A DNA stretch of 12,320 bases from an uncultured Nitrospina sp. (GTDB lineage Bacteria; Nitrospinota; Nitrospinia; Nitrospinales; VA-1): contig CATMOP010000024.1 of assembly GCA_950072225.1 (NCBI GenBank), positions 1-12,320 on the forward strand. Direction: 5' to 3'. Below the pieces are notes generated by a model, which searched no databases, was not told the origin of the DNA, and saw nothing but the letters and a program-made list of their open reading frames with translations. The translations under genes and the position numbers were made by a program. Of this stretch, positions 1-5,827 are shown piece after piece; positions within the stretch are counted from its first letter, which is position 1, and each line of letters starts with the position of its first letter.

Positions 1-97
1 CATACCCCGAAGGGGTAGAAGGGAAAAAGCTATTGCCCGCTGGGTCCAGCGTCATGCTGGCGCCGAGTGGCTGCATAATTCTAGTGCCGAGGAGTCA
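1..97. other. Left-edge segment with two hairpins and a partial intergenic repeat
   Basis: This stretch precedes the NAD kinase start. It holds a perfect hairpin TACCCC-GAA-GGGGTA (3-17). A second one, CGCTGG-GT-CCAGCG (38-51), lies inside a sequence that begins GCTATTGC (29-36), the same opening as the 3' module of the repeats at 2058, 5725 and 7796. The NAD kinase reading frame stays open from base 2 to the GTG at 98, but no ATG, GTG or TTG lies in that frame, and the translated stretch does not resemble a NAD kinase N-terminus. I read it as repeat-derived intergenic DNA, not coding sequence. Confidence 0.5.
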
Positions 98-973
98 GTG
101 AAAAACATAGGGTTATTTTGTAAACACCATCCCTCCATCGACCCGAAAGTGGTCAGCGATCTGGCCCAATGGTTGCGGGCGCGGGATTGTAACTTTTATA
201 TGGATCAGAACGCAGCTGAGCTGATCGGTGAAACTACACTCTGCCCCCAGGAAGAAATCCCCTCCCATTCCGACCTACTCATTGTGCTTGGAGGAGACGG
301 AACTTTTTTAAATGTGGCTCACATCGCCCACGCGCACGGTGTCCCTATTTTGGGAGTCAATCTCGGAAGCCTGGGTTTTTTGACCGAAACCACCCAGGAG
401 GACCTTTATCCAACCCTGCAAAATGCTTTGACCGGTAAGTGCAAAATTGAACACCGCATGTTGCTGAATGCCTCCCTCTGGCGCGATGAAACTAAATTGC
501 ATGATTTTAATGTATTGAACGATATTGTGATCAACAAGAGCGCCCTAGCAAGAATCGTAAATCTCACAGTACAGGTTAACGACCAACCCATGACATCATA
601 CCGGGCGGACGGATTGATAATCGCCACACCCACAGGTTCCACCGCTTATTCCCTCTCGGCGGGAGGACCCATCATTCATCCCAGCATGCATGCTTTGGTG
701 TTGAGTCCGATATGTCCCTTTACCCTGACAAACCGACCCATTGTCATTCCCGATACCTCCAGGATCAAAGTACAACTGACCAAGCGCCATGAAGACGAGG
801 ATGTCGGAATAACGCTCGATGGAAAGATGGGTTACGCAATGAAATCTGGTGACATCCTTAAAGCAGAAAAAGCCCGTGTCTCTGTGAAGCTGATACAGGC
901 CCCCGGAAAAAACTATTATCAAACCCTAAGGAAAAAACTTCATTGGGGAGGCACTGCAGAAAATAAAATTTAA
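98..973 (+). CDS. nadK: NAD kinase (ATP-dependent, NadK family)
   Basis: This cytoplasmic enzyme phosphorylates NAD+ to NADP+ and so sets the cell's NADP(H) supply. The 291-residue length is usual for bacterial NadK. The signature GGDGTFL is at residues 65-71, with D67 the expected catalytic aspartate. LGFLTE is at 92-97 and ND at 141-142 takes the place of the usual NE/ND motif. The second family block, DGLIIATPTGSTAYSLSAGG, spans 171-190. The chosen start is GTG at 98, with GAGGAG at 89-94 only 3 nt upstream; MKNIGLF from this start fits the family N-terminus. The frame is open further upstream to the window edge but carries no usual start codon there. The amidase gene follows after 52 bp on the same strand, so co-transcription is possible. 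Family assignment is secure; the exact start is slightly less so. Confidence 0.96.
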   Translation: MKNIGLFCKHHPSIDPKVVSDLAQWLRARDCNFYMDQNAAELIGETTLCPQEEIPSHSDLLIVLGGDGTFLNVAHIAHAHGVPILGVNLGSLGFLTETTQEDLYPTLQNALTGKCKIEHRMLLNASLWRDETKLHDFNVLNDIVINKSALARIVNLTVQVNDQPMTSYRADGLIIATPTGSTAYSLSAGGPIIHPSMHALVLSPICPFTLTNRPIVIPDTSRIKVQLTKRHEDEDVGITLDGKMGYAMKSGDILKAEKARVSVKLIQAPGKNYYQTLRKKLHWGGTAENKI

Positions 974-1008
974 AAACCCCAACCCCTATCAGGTCCTAAT
1001 CACTCTGT

Positions 1009-1023
1009 TTTGATCAGATCAAA
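1009..1023. promoter_or_regulatory. Perfect inverted repeat just before the amidase start
   Basis: TTTGATC-A-GATCAAA (7-bp arms, 1-nt centre) ends 2 nt before the amidase ATG at 1026. No Shine-Dalgarno sequence is visible in this gap. The palindrome could be a protein-binding site or a small mRNA hairpin covering the ribosome landing site. A 7+7 palindrome in AT-rich DNA can also occur by chance, so the regulatory reading is tentative. Confidence 0.3.
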
Positions 1024-1025
1024 TT

Positions 1026-1919
1026 ATGAATCAAAATATAATTTCCTGCGGCCAAAAATTAGATATTGGAACCCGTGTGGTTTTATGGAACGAAGATGAA
1101 GGGTTTGTTTGCCCTAATAAGAGAGGCCGGTCTAATTGTTTCCATCACGACCCCAAGCTCAATGACGCACCATCCAGAAAAGATTCATCCTATAAGATCC
1201 TGAATTCCAAATCAGCGTTTGCAGAACTGGTTCAGCACGTCCACCAGTTCGTTCTGCATTATGATACGTGCTACAGCTCCCTCCACTGCCACCAGTTGAT
1301 GGCGGAAAGCACCTTCAAGGGTAGCCATTTTTATCTGGATCTCGATGGTACCCTTTACCAGACCTGTGACTTGTACTGGAAAACCAATACTGCACCCGCA
1401 GATGATCAGCAAGGGAACGAAAGGGCTATTCATGTCGAAATGGCAAATCTTGCATGGGAAGCTCTGGCTCGTGAATCCGAATGGCTCCCTACCAACCGGG
1501 ATAAATACCAAATTAAAAGAGGGAAATGGGTGCTGGAATTGCCTGAAGCCTACCGCAAAAAACTCCAAACAGCCAACTTCCAAACCACCCCATCACGCGC
1601 TTACGGTAAAAGAGGTTACTTCAGCAGAAAGATAAATGGCCGAGTGGTGCACATGTGGGATTTTACCGAGGACCAGTATCAAGCCCTGATCAAACTCTGC
1701 ATCGGAATTAATCAGCTTCTCCCCAGAATTAAACTGCAAGTACCCTTTGACAAAAAAACCAGACGACACCCCCTCGACAGATTAAAAGACTATTCTAAAT
1801 TTTCCGGCATCCTGGGCCACGCCCACGTGCAAAAAGGCGAAAATGGAGTCGAGTGCAAATACGATCCTGGATCGGCCTTCAACTGGTCTCGATTAAAAAA
1901 AGCATTCGACCCCCACTAG
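1026..1919 (+). CDS. N-acetylmuramoyl-L-alanine amidase domain protein (AmpD/Amidase_2-like)
   Basis: The predicted zinc amidase would cleave the bond between N-acetylmuramic acid and L-alanine in peptidoglycan or its fragments. Visible family marks are FVLHYD with the first zinc ligand H78, the SHFYLDLDGTLYQ strand block (100-112), NERAIHVEM (131-139) with E138 at the catalytic glutamate position, and a C-terminal block GILGHAHVQ (261-269) plus KYDPGSAFNW (278-287) giving ligands H265 and D280. The ligand spacing is larger than in AmpD (about 187 versus about 120 residues), so there is an insertion around residues 140-215. No signal peptide is seen, which points to a cytoplasmic recycling role or non-classical export. 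The first 60 residues are cysteine- and charge-rich and unassigned. No clear ribosome binding site precedes the ATG. The stop codon TAG lies in the loop of a repeat hairpin (1911-1927). Family fairly sure, substrate inferred. Confidence 0.8.
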   Translation: MNQNIISCGQKLDIGTRVVLWNEDEGFVCPNKRGRSNCFHHDPKLNDAPSRKDSSYKILNSKSAFAELVQHVHQFVLHYDTCYSSLHCHQLMAESTFKGSHFYLDLDGTLYQTCDLYWKTNTAPADDQQGNERAIHVEMANLAWEALARESEWLPTNRDKYQIKRGKWVLELPEAYRKKLQTANFQTTPSRAYGKRGYFSRKINGRVVHMWDFTEDQYQALIKLCIGINQLLPRIKLQVPFDKKTRRHPLDRLKDYSKFSGILGHAHVQKGENGVECKYDPGSAFNWSRLKKAFDPH

Positions 1920-2088
1920 GCGTGGGGCCAATGAGCAATAACCCATCAAGCAACCAAACATCCTTGCGCGTAATTTAAAGCCAGCCCCCTCCCAAAAATA
2001 GGAGGGAATAGTGCAACTACTTTTCAAGCCGAGTCAACCCTTTGCTAGCAGGAGAAAGCTATTGCAGTAGCCACCGGCCGCTGGCCGG
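1911..2088 (+). repeat. Intergenic repeat, full copy A
   Basis: This is one of two complete copies of a modular repeat (the other is at 7657-7843). The 5' module opens with the hairpin CCCCAC-TAGGC-GTGGGG (1911-1927) and continues through GCAATAACCC, TCAAGCAACCAAA and TTTAAAGCCAGCCC. A middle section carries CCCTCC...GGAGGG and TCAAGCCGAGT. The 3' module starts GCTATTGC (2058-2065) and ends in the hairpin CCGGCC-GCT-GGCCGG (2074-2088). The copy begins inside the amidase's last codons and fills most of the gap to the SH3 gene. No T-tract follows the hairpins, so it is not an ordinary intrinsic terminator. No ORF inside it looks real. Confidence 0.8.
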
Positions 2089-2125
2089 AGATTGAGGTTG
2101 ACGTTTAGCCCGGTTTGGGAGAAGC

Positions 2126-2677
2126 TTGATACATTCCGTAAACTTTGTTACAAACCATTCCATGCCTAAATCCCTTTTTATTCAGTTTTCAATGGTGCTG
2201 TTAGGATTGGCGATGCTTTTACTGCCCTATTTGGCGACAGCCGAGACTTGGTATGTTAAAAAATCGTCCACTAAACTACAGGCCGAAGCTTCGGCACGGT
2301 CCAAAATATTGAGCCGGCTCAAGCAAGGAACCCGGGTGGAGGTGAAGAAAAAATCCGGTAAATTTTTTCAGGTTTCCACCGTCGGGAAAACCGGCTGGAT
2401 TTTTCGCTTCAAGCTTTCCAAAAAAGCCCCGGCCGAAAGACAGGGAGAAAGGGATGTGCTGGGGGCCCTGGGAGGAAACCAGAGAATGGCCGCCCGGGAA
2501 TCCGCTTCCGGTTCCAGCATAAGGGGTTTGAGTCCTATTTCAGAGCAGCACGCCCGGAAAAAAGGGGCTACCTCTGAAAGCATTCAGGCGGTCAAAGATA
2601 TGGAAGATTATAAAGTTCGGCCCGAAGCACTGGACCGGTTTCTTGAAGAAGGAAAACTGGGTGAGTATTCCCAATAA
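2126..2677 (+). CDS. Exported SH3-domain protein
   Basis: This looks like a secreted or periplasmic protein with one bacterial SH3 domain. A hydrophobic stretch (about residues 16-38) followed by ATA-ET gives a signal peptide with likely cleavage near residue 40. The SH3_3-like fold covers roughly residues 42-98: WYV, then KLQAEASARSKILSRLKQG, VEVKKKSGKFFQV and TGWIFRFKLS, which is the usual RSGPSTS-like start, glycine turn and final GW pattern. The remaining C-terminal half is charged, low in recognisable structure, and unassigned. The start is uncertain: TTG at 2126 has GGGAGA (2117-2122) just upstream, while ATG at 2162 gives a more standard signal peptide (MPKSLFIQF) but no Shine-Dalgarno. 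The M48 protease starts 9 bp after the stop, so the two are likely co-transcribed. Such SH3 domains commonly bind peptidoglycan or proteins; the ligand here is unknown. Confidence 0.8.
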   Translation: MIHSVNFVTNHSMPKSLFIQFSMVLLGLAMLLLPYLATAETWYVKKSSTKLQAEASARSKILSRLKQGTRVEVKKKSGKFFQVSTVGKTGWIFRFKLSKKAPAERQGERDVLGALGGNQRMAARESASGSSIRGLSPISEQHARKKGATSESIQAVKDMEDYKVRPEALDRFLEEGKLGEYSQ

Positions 2678-2686
2678 AAATCCATC

Positions 2687-3721
2687 ATGCACAAAAATAA
2701 TTTAAAAATATTTGGAGTTTCTTTTTTCTGCCTGTGGGTCTTGGGACTTTTGCTATGGGTAGTCCCCTCCTATTCTTTCAACCTGGACCAGTTCCTGAAG
2801 GATGTGGAAAAATCCACTCAACCTCAACCCAAACCACGACAGGAGGAATTGGATATCACGATAGAAGAACCGAAGGCTCCTCCGCCGGAAGCGCAACAAA
2901 ACACCGGCAACGATGGCTTGATCGGTTTAGGCCAATCACTGGGAATATTCGATAAAAAAACCTCCAAGATTCTCAAACAAAGCGTGAACACCCTTCAGGC
3001 CCTTCAACCCATTGCCTATAAGGAGGAAAAAGCCATAGGCGGAAGGCTGGCTGTGGAAGTGTTTAGTCGGTTTGGAGGCGTTTACGACGACCCCAAATTG
3101 CTCCGTTATATCAATCTGGTGGGGCAGGTTGTTGCCGATGTTTCCAATCGCCCTGATATCGAATACCATTTTGCGATTTTAGACACTGAGTCTCCCAACG
3201 CTTTCGCGACCCCCGGGGGTTACGTCTTTGTCAGTATTGGATTGTTAAGGATGATCGAAAACGAGGCACAGTTAGCCGGTGTGCTGGCGCATGAAGTCGC
3301 GCATATTAGCCAAAAGCATGCTCTGCAAACTTTAGGGCGAAGTCGCAGTTTGCAAGGGCTCAGCGCCCTGACACTCACGGTGATGGATAAAAACCCCGGC
3401 TTGTTTGACAAATTGATCGATGAAGTATCCAACGTCCTTTTCACCAAGGGCCTGGACAAAAACCTGGAGTTTGAGGCAGACCGGTATGGGCGAGAATTCG
3501 CCTACCGCATGGGCTACTTTCCAGGTGGACTGCAAAACTTTATTCGCAAACTGGGAAAAAGCAAGGAAGGGGGAAACTCAATATTTATGAGCACCCATCC
3601 CTCAACGAGCGAGCGTTTTAACAGATTAAAAAAAACCTGGAACCGATACCGAAAAGCGTCCCTTTACCCTGTTTTGGGAAAACGGTTCTTTTCAGTATTC
3701 AAGAGGCCTAGTAAATCATGA
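2687..3721 (+). CDS. M48 family zinc metalloprotease, exported or membrane-anchored
   Basis: This is a zinc endopeptidase of the M48 family (the group of BepA and LoiP), which in other bacteria degrades misfolded envelope proteins. An N-terminal hydrophobic segment (about 11-30, ending PSYSF) is a signal peptide or anchor. It is followed by a proline- and acid-rich linker (about 45-75). The peptidase domain spans about 110-320: HEVAH at 202-206 supplies two zinc ligands and the catalytic E203. LEFEADRYG at 260-268 supplies the third ligand E261 of the ExxxD motif. NAFATPGGYVFVSIGLL (171-187) and THPSTSERF (303-311) are typical M48 substrate-cleft and C-terminal blocks. No TPR repeats follow, unlike BepA, so it is the short form. 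The stop overlaps the next start (ATGA at 3718-3721), so translation of the HAMP protein is probably coupled. Family assignment is firm; substrates unknown. Confidence 0.93.
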   Translation: MHKNNLKIFGVSFFCLWVLGLLLWVVPSYSFNLDQFLKDVEKSTQPQPKPRQEELDITIEEPKAPPPEAQQNTGNDGLIGLGQSLGIFDKKTSKILKQSVNTLQALQPIAYKEEKAIGGRLAVEVFSRFGGVYDDPKLLRYINLVGQVVADVSNRPDIEYHFAILDTESPNAFATPGGYVFVSIGLLRMIENEAQLAGVLAHEVAHISQKHALQTLGRSRSLQGLSALTLTVMDKNPGLFDKLIDEVSNVLFTKGLDKNLEFEADRYGREFAYRMGYFPGGLQNFIRKLGKSKEGGNSIFMSTHPSTSERFNRLKKTWNRYRKASLYPVLGKRFFSVFKRPSKS

Positions 3722-4203
3722 AGAGGAATTCCATTTTTAGGGACGAGCTTCCGGGAGAAAAGAAGAGCATCATCAATCTGTTGATGACCGGCTATATCGT
3801 TGTCATTTCCTGCCTGGGCTATGCCGCGTTTTTTCTCTACGTCCAACTGGGACAGGTTGAGAGAATTGTGGGAACCATGGATACCCAGACTTTAACACCC
3901 GATCAAATAGAACTGTTAAAAGACCGGATCATTCGCAGTGCCGTGCAATTGAAAAATGAAATGCTCGGAATGGCCCTGGTCGGAACTCTTGTCTGTATTA
4001 TTGGCGGATTCTATACCGTCAGCATGATTATAAAACCGCTGAGAAAACTGGTACGGTTTGCGGAGGAGCATGGAACTACCGAGCTACCCGAAATCAAGTC
4101 CAATACCGAAATCAAACAGTTGGCAACGGCCCTCGATCAATTGACGGAAGATCTAAAACAAACCTACCCCGTGGAAAAAGAACAACCCCAAAAAACAACC
4201 TGA
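3718..4203 (+). CDS. Two-pass membrane protein with HAMP domain, no output domain
   Basis: The protein has a short cytoplasmic start, TM1 (about residues 20-42), an extracytoplasmic helical stretch of about 40 residues, TM2 (about 83-105), then a HAMP-like segment (about 104-147). That segment has the conserved proline in IIKPLRKLVRFAEEHG and a second helix TEIKQLATALDQLTEDL. This is the topology of a chemoreceptor or sensor kinase front end, yet the chain stops after a short lysine/glutamine-rich tail at 161 residues. There is no kinase, cyclase or methyl-accepting module. The gene overlaps the M48 protease by 4 bp, so it may sense or scaffold for that protease. This is inference from position only. 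The stop codon is immediately followed by a partial copy of the intergenic repeat. It could also be a decayed receptor, but the frame is clean and coupled. Confidence 0.78.
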   Translation: MKRNSIFRDELPGEKKSIINLLMTGYIVVISCLGYAAFFLYVQLGQVERIVGTMDTQTLTPDQIELLKDRIIRSAVQLKNEMLGMALVGTLVCIIGGFYTVSMIIKPLRKLVRFAEEHGTTELPEIKSNTEIKQLATALDQLTEDLKQTYPVEKEQPQKTT

Positions 4204-4266
4204 CCACTAGGCGTGGGGCCAGTACTGCATTGCCCGTCAAGCAGGCCAACCCCTCAAGCGCACGTG
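4204..4266 (+). repeat. Intergenic repeat, partial copy C (5' module only)
   Basis: Starting at the base after the HAMP gene's stop codon, CCAC-TAGGC-GTGG (4204-4216) repeats the 5' hairpin of copies A and B. A diverged run follows (CATTGCCCGTCAAGCA, CCCCTCAAGCGCAC) that lines up with their next 50 bases. The 3' module (GCTATTGC to CCGGCCGCTGGCCGG) is missing here. The paired stem bases are kept while the outer pairs are lost. Confidence 0.7.
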
Positions 4267-4286
4267 ATATTGTTCCTAAGCCCTCG

Positions 4287-4304
4287 TGCCCCGCACGGGG
4301 TAAT
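4287..4304. other. Small GC hairpin between the HAMP gene and the next gene
   Basis: CCCCG-CA-CGGGG lies within GTGCCCCGCACGGGGTAA. It has no T-tract on the plus strand and is not a standard terminator. It sits between the plus-strand HAMP operon and the convergent minus-strand gene ending at 4475, so a role as transcript end is possible but unsupported. Confidence 0.3.
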
Positions 4305-4344
4305 ACTTTTAATGTCCCCCCTGACAAGGAGAGCTTTGCATAAC

Positions 4345-4420
4345 TCCGAGCTTCGAGGGCCTCAGCATGACGATTGCGGGGGGTTTTGGGGTGTCATATT
4401 GAGCTTGTCGAAGCATCTCG
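4345..4420. repeat. Imperfect inverted repeat of the GTCAT-type intergenic element
   Basis: The left arm (4345-4371, TCCGAGCTTCGAGGGC then CTCAGCATGAC) and the right arm (4393-4420, GTCATATTGAGC then TTGTCGAAGCATCTCG) are imperfect reverse complements separated by a G-rich 21-nt spacer. Sequences of the form GTCAT-nn-TGAGC-TTGTCGAAG are common extragenic repeats in several bacterial groups and usually come as facing pairs like this. It lies between two convergent 3' ends (4203 and 4475). No coding capacity. Confidence 0.6.
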
Positions 4421-4474
4421 GCACAACCAAGCTCTTGCCCAGTTGCCCCGGAGTAATAAAAAAAGTGTTGGGAT

Positions 4475-5236
4475 TCAGGAATCGGTGAAATTCCTTGCCC
4501 TGCCTTTCAATTCATCGTTGAAGAGGAAGATCTCTTTCTTGGGAATGCCCACCTCCTCCAATAACCGAATATAGTAGTTAAAAGTCAAGGTTGCTTTCAA
4601 ACGCTGGATTGCCTCTTGAATCTTCTGCGGAGACTTTGCAACAGGTACCAGATCGTTGCAAAGCAATTCTACGGGAAACGGTTTATTAGAAAGCCGAGCC
4701 ATGAGGGTTGAAACTTTAGAAATCTCCAAGCCCCGCCGGAAAACCTCCCTGTCTTTTATTTCCATTTTTACATACTTCACGCATTTTTCGTGGAGGATGA
4801 GCTTTTGCTTCCAGGGTTCGGTTTTTTTCCATTGCTCAAACCGGACTTTCACAGGTTGGCGTTCGTTCAACTTGCGTATTTCATCCATGCGGGATTGGTA
4901 GTCTTTAAGCAGAGCTTTTTTCACCTCAATGCGATTCAGCAATTCGTCATCGTAATATTTTTCGTTGAACTCTTTGTCTGCTTGTCGTTTTTCCTGCCAT
5001 TTTTCATAACGCAGGTTGATCACTTCCTCTCGGGTCATGGATTCAATTGCATGATAGAGCCGCTTGGTTTCTTTAATATGAAAAGACTTGGCCTCTGCAA
5101 CCATTTGCGCGTATTTTTCCGGATGCCTTTCCTCCAACTCCGCTAATACGGGTTTAAACTCTTCCCAGCGAAGGTTAGCCTGCCATCCTCCAAAAGCCAG
5201 CCCCCCTAAAATCATCAACATGATGAGTTTTTTCAT
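4475..5236 (-). CDS. Exported, highly charged helical protein of unknown function
   Basis: I do not recognise the family. The 253-residue product starts MKKLIMLMILGGLAFGG, a clear signal peptide with likely cleavage after about residue 20 or a short N-terminal anchor. The rest is rich in Glu, Lys, Arg and Gln with long predicted helices (about residues 25-155, such as REEVINLRYEKWQEKRQADK and LLKDYQSRMDEIRKLNE), suggesting an extended or coiled-coil periplasmic protein. One cysteine pair candidate exists (C152 and C193 region), but a disulfide is only a guess. The start is the ATG at 5234-5236, the first residue of the signal peptide. No strong Shine-Dalgarno is visible. It converges on the HAMP operon and is separated from it by repeats. 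A perfect hairpin lies about 70 bp upstream of its start. Confidence 0.72.
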   Translation of the reverse strand: MKKLIMLMILGGLAFGGWQANLRWEEFKPVLAELEERHPEKYAQMVAEAKSFHIKETKRLYHAIESMTREEVINLRYEKWQEKRQADKEFNEKYYDDELLNRIEVKKALLKDYQSRMDEIRKLNERQPVKVRFEQWKKTEPWKQKLILHEKCVKYVKMEIKDREVFRRGLEISKVSTLMARLSNKPFPVELLCNDLVPVAKSPQKIQEAIQRLKATLTFNYYIRLLEEVGIPKKEIFLFNDELKGRARNFTDS

Positions 5237-5303
5237 GGTTTTCTTTATGAATTATTTCAGGAAATCTCTATTTATTCGGACATTTTCTCTGCGCCAATTC
5301 GCA

Positions 5304-5324
5304 GGCCCTTATTCTATAAGGGCC
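5304..5324. other. Perfect 8-bp hairpin upstream of the exported helical gene
   Basis: GGCCCTTA-TTCTA-TAAGGGCC forms an 8-bp stem with a 5-nt loop. No T-run follows on either strand, so it is not a textbook terminator. It lies about 70 bp before the minus-strand start at 5236 and 70 bp after the end of the response-regulator remnant. It could end the remnant's former transcript or bind a regulator. Confidence 0.4.
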
Positions 5325-5391
5325 GCTCTTGGCCCAAAACGATTTTTAGAGATGCCCCTCGCCCAATAAAAATTCAAGGCGCTCGGTTTGC

Positions 5392-5532
5392 TTAGAGCCC
5401 GTTGTCTCTAATCGTTTTGACAAATTGGACCCAACCTTCATAACTTATCGGCTTTTGGTAAAAACTGTTTACCCCCAGACTATAACAAAGATTAAATTTT
5501 GCGGGAGAGCTACTACCGAAAAAAGCAATAAA
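5392..5532 (-). pseudogene. Response-regulator receiver domain remnant (C-terminal part)
   Basis: The minus-strand reading ends in SSSPAKFNLCYSLGVNSF then YQKPISYEGWVQFVKTIRDN and a stop. This matches the last third of CheY-like receiver domains of the Rcp1 type: the serine/threonine-rich end of strand 4, the YxLGVNSF helix, the conserved Lys-Pro (KP) pair and the final W/F-containing helix. The preceding open frame (GTG at 5664, frame open back to about 5737) does not give the N-terminal acidic pocket or a phospho-acceptor aspartate. A stretch VISLHLPLPLQGMRGIQLL is faintly like the strand-3 region, with His where Asp should be. I therefore read a broken, non-phosphorylatable relic, possibly disrupted by the neighbouring repeat. 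It could alternatively be a short expressed ORF, which I think unlikely. Confidence 0.55.
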
Positions 5533-5724
5533 GCGGCCCCTTAGTACCCCTTTCGGGGCATGTATGGTGCCCTCTTCATTAATCTTTACCCGTTCCGGGC
5601 ATGAAGGCAATAGTTGAATACCACGCATGCCCTGCAAGGGTAAAGGCAAGTGAAGAGATATCACGCAGAAAAGGCAAATTGCAATGTCTTTATCGTGCGC
5701 CCAATCGGCTTCTCGGCTTGACGG

Positions 5725-5799
5725 GCTATTGCTGGTTTACCCCTGCGGGGGCCCCCAGAAAGCTGAGGAAGAATATCACCGCCACCGGCCGCTGGCCGG
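5725..5799 (+). repeat. Intergenic repeat, partial copy D (3' module only)
   Basis: GCTATTGCTGGTTTACCCCTGCGG (about 5725 onward) aligns with the 3' module of copy B. The copy ends in the same hairpin CCGGCC-GCT-GGCCGG (5785-5799). Relative to B it has extra bases between the two conserved parts, including GGGGGCCCCC (5746-5755). It lies just beyond the 3' end of purH (28 bp from the stop) and has no 5' module. Confidence 0.68.
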
Positions 5800-5827
5800 C
5801 TAGGGGGAGTTGTTTTTTGAGGTATCT

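Larger units (their letters stand above)
5237..5827. other. Degenerate intergenic stretch between purH and the exported helical gene
   Basis: About 590 bp without an intact gene. From left to right it holds a perfect hairpin (5304-5324), the remnant of a response regulator read on the minus strand (5392-5532), a CCCC-TTTC-GGGG hairpin (5547-5558), a CCCT-GCA-AGGG hairpin around 5631-5640, and a 3'-module repeat copy (5725-5799). The mixture of gene debris and hairpins suggests a site of past insertion and decay. Confidence 0.6.

Noticed and set aside
1212..1583. 123-codon minus-strand frame inside the amidase gene
   Set aside because: The amidase frame has clear catalytic motifs; the antisense frame is a shadow.
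1911..2088. CRISPR array or tRNA-like element made of hairpins
   Set aside because: No regularly spaced direct repeats with unique spacers, and no cloverleaf or CCA end; the copies are dispersed, not arrayed.
4204..4304. Intrinsic terminator for the SH3-M48-HAMP operon
   Set aside because: The hairpins lack a following T-tract, so I call them repeats or simple hairpins instead.
4213..4488. 91-codon plus-strand frame after the HAMP gene
   Set aside because: It runs through repeat copy C and the GTCAT inverted repeat, has no family features and overlaps the end of the minus-strand gene.
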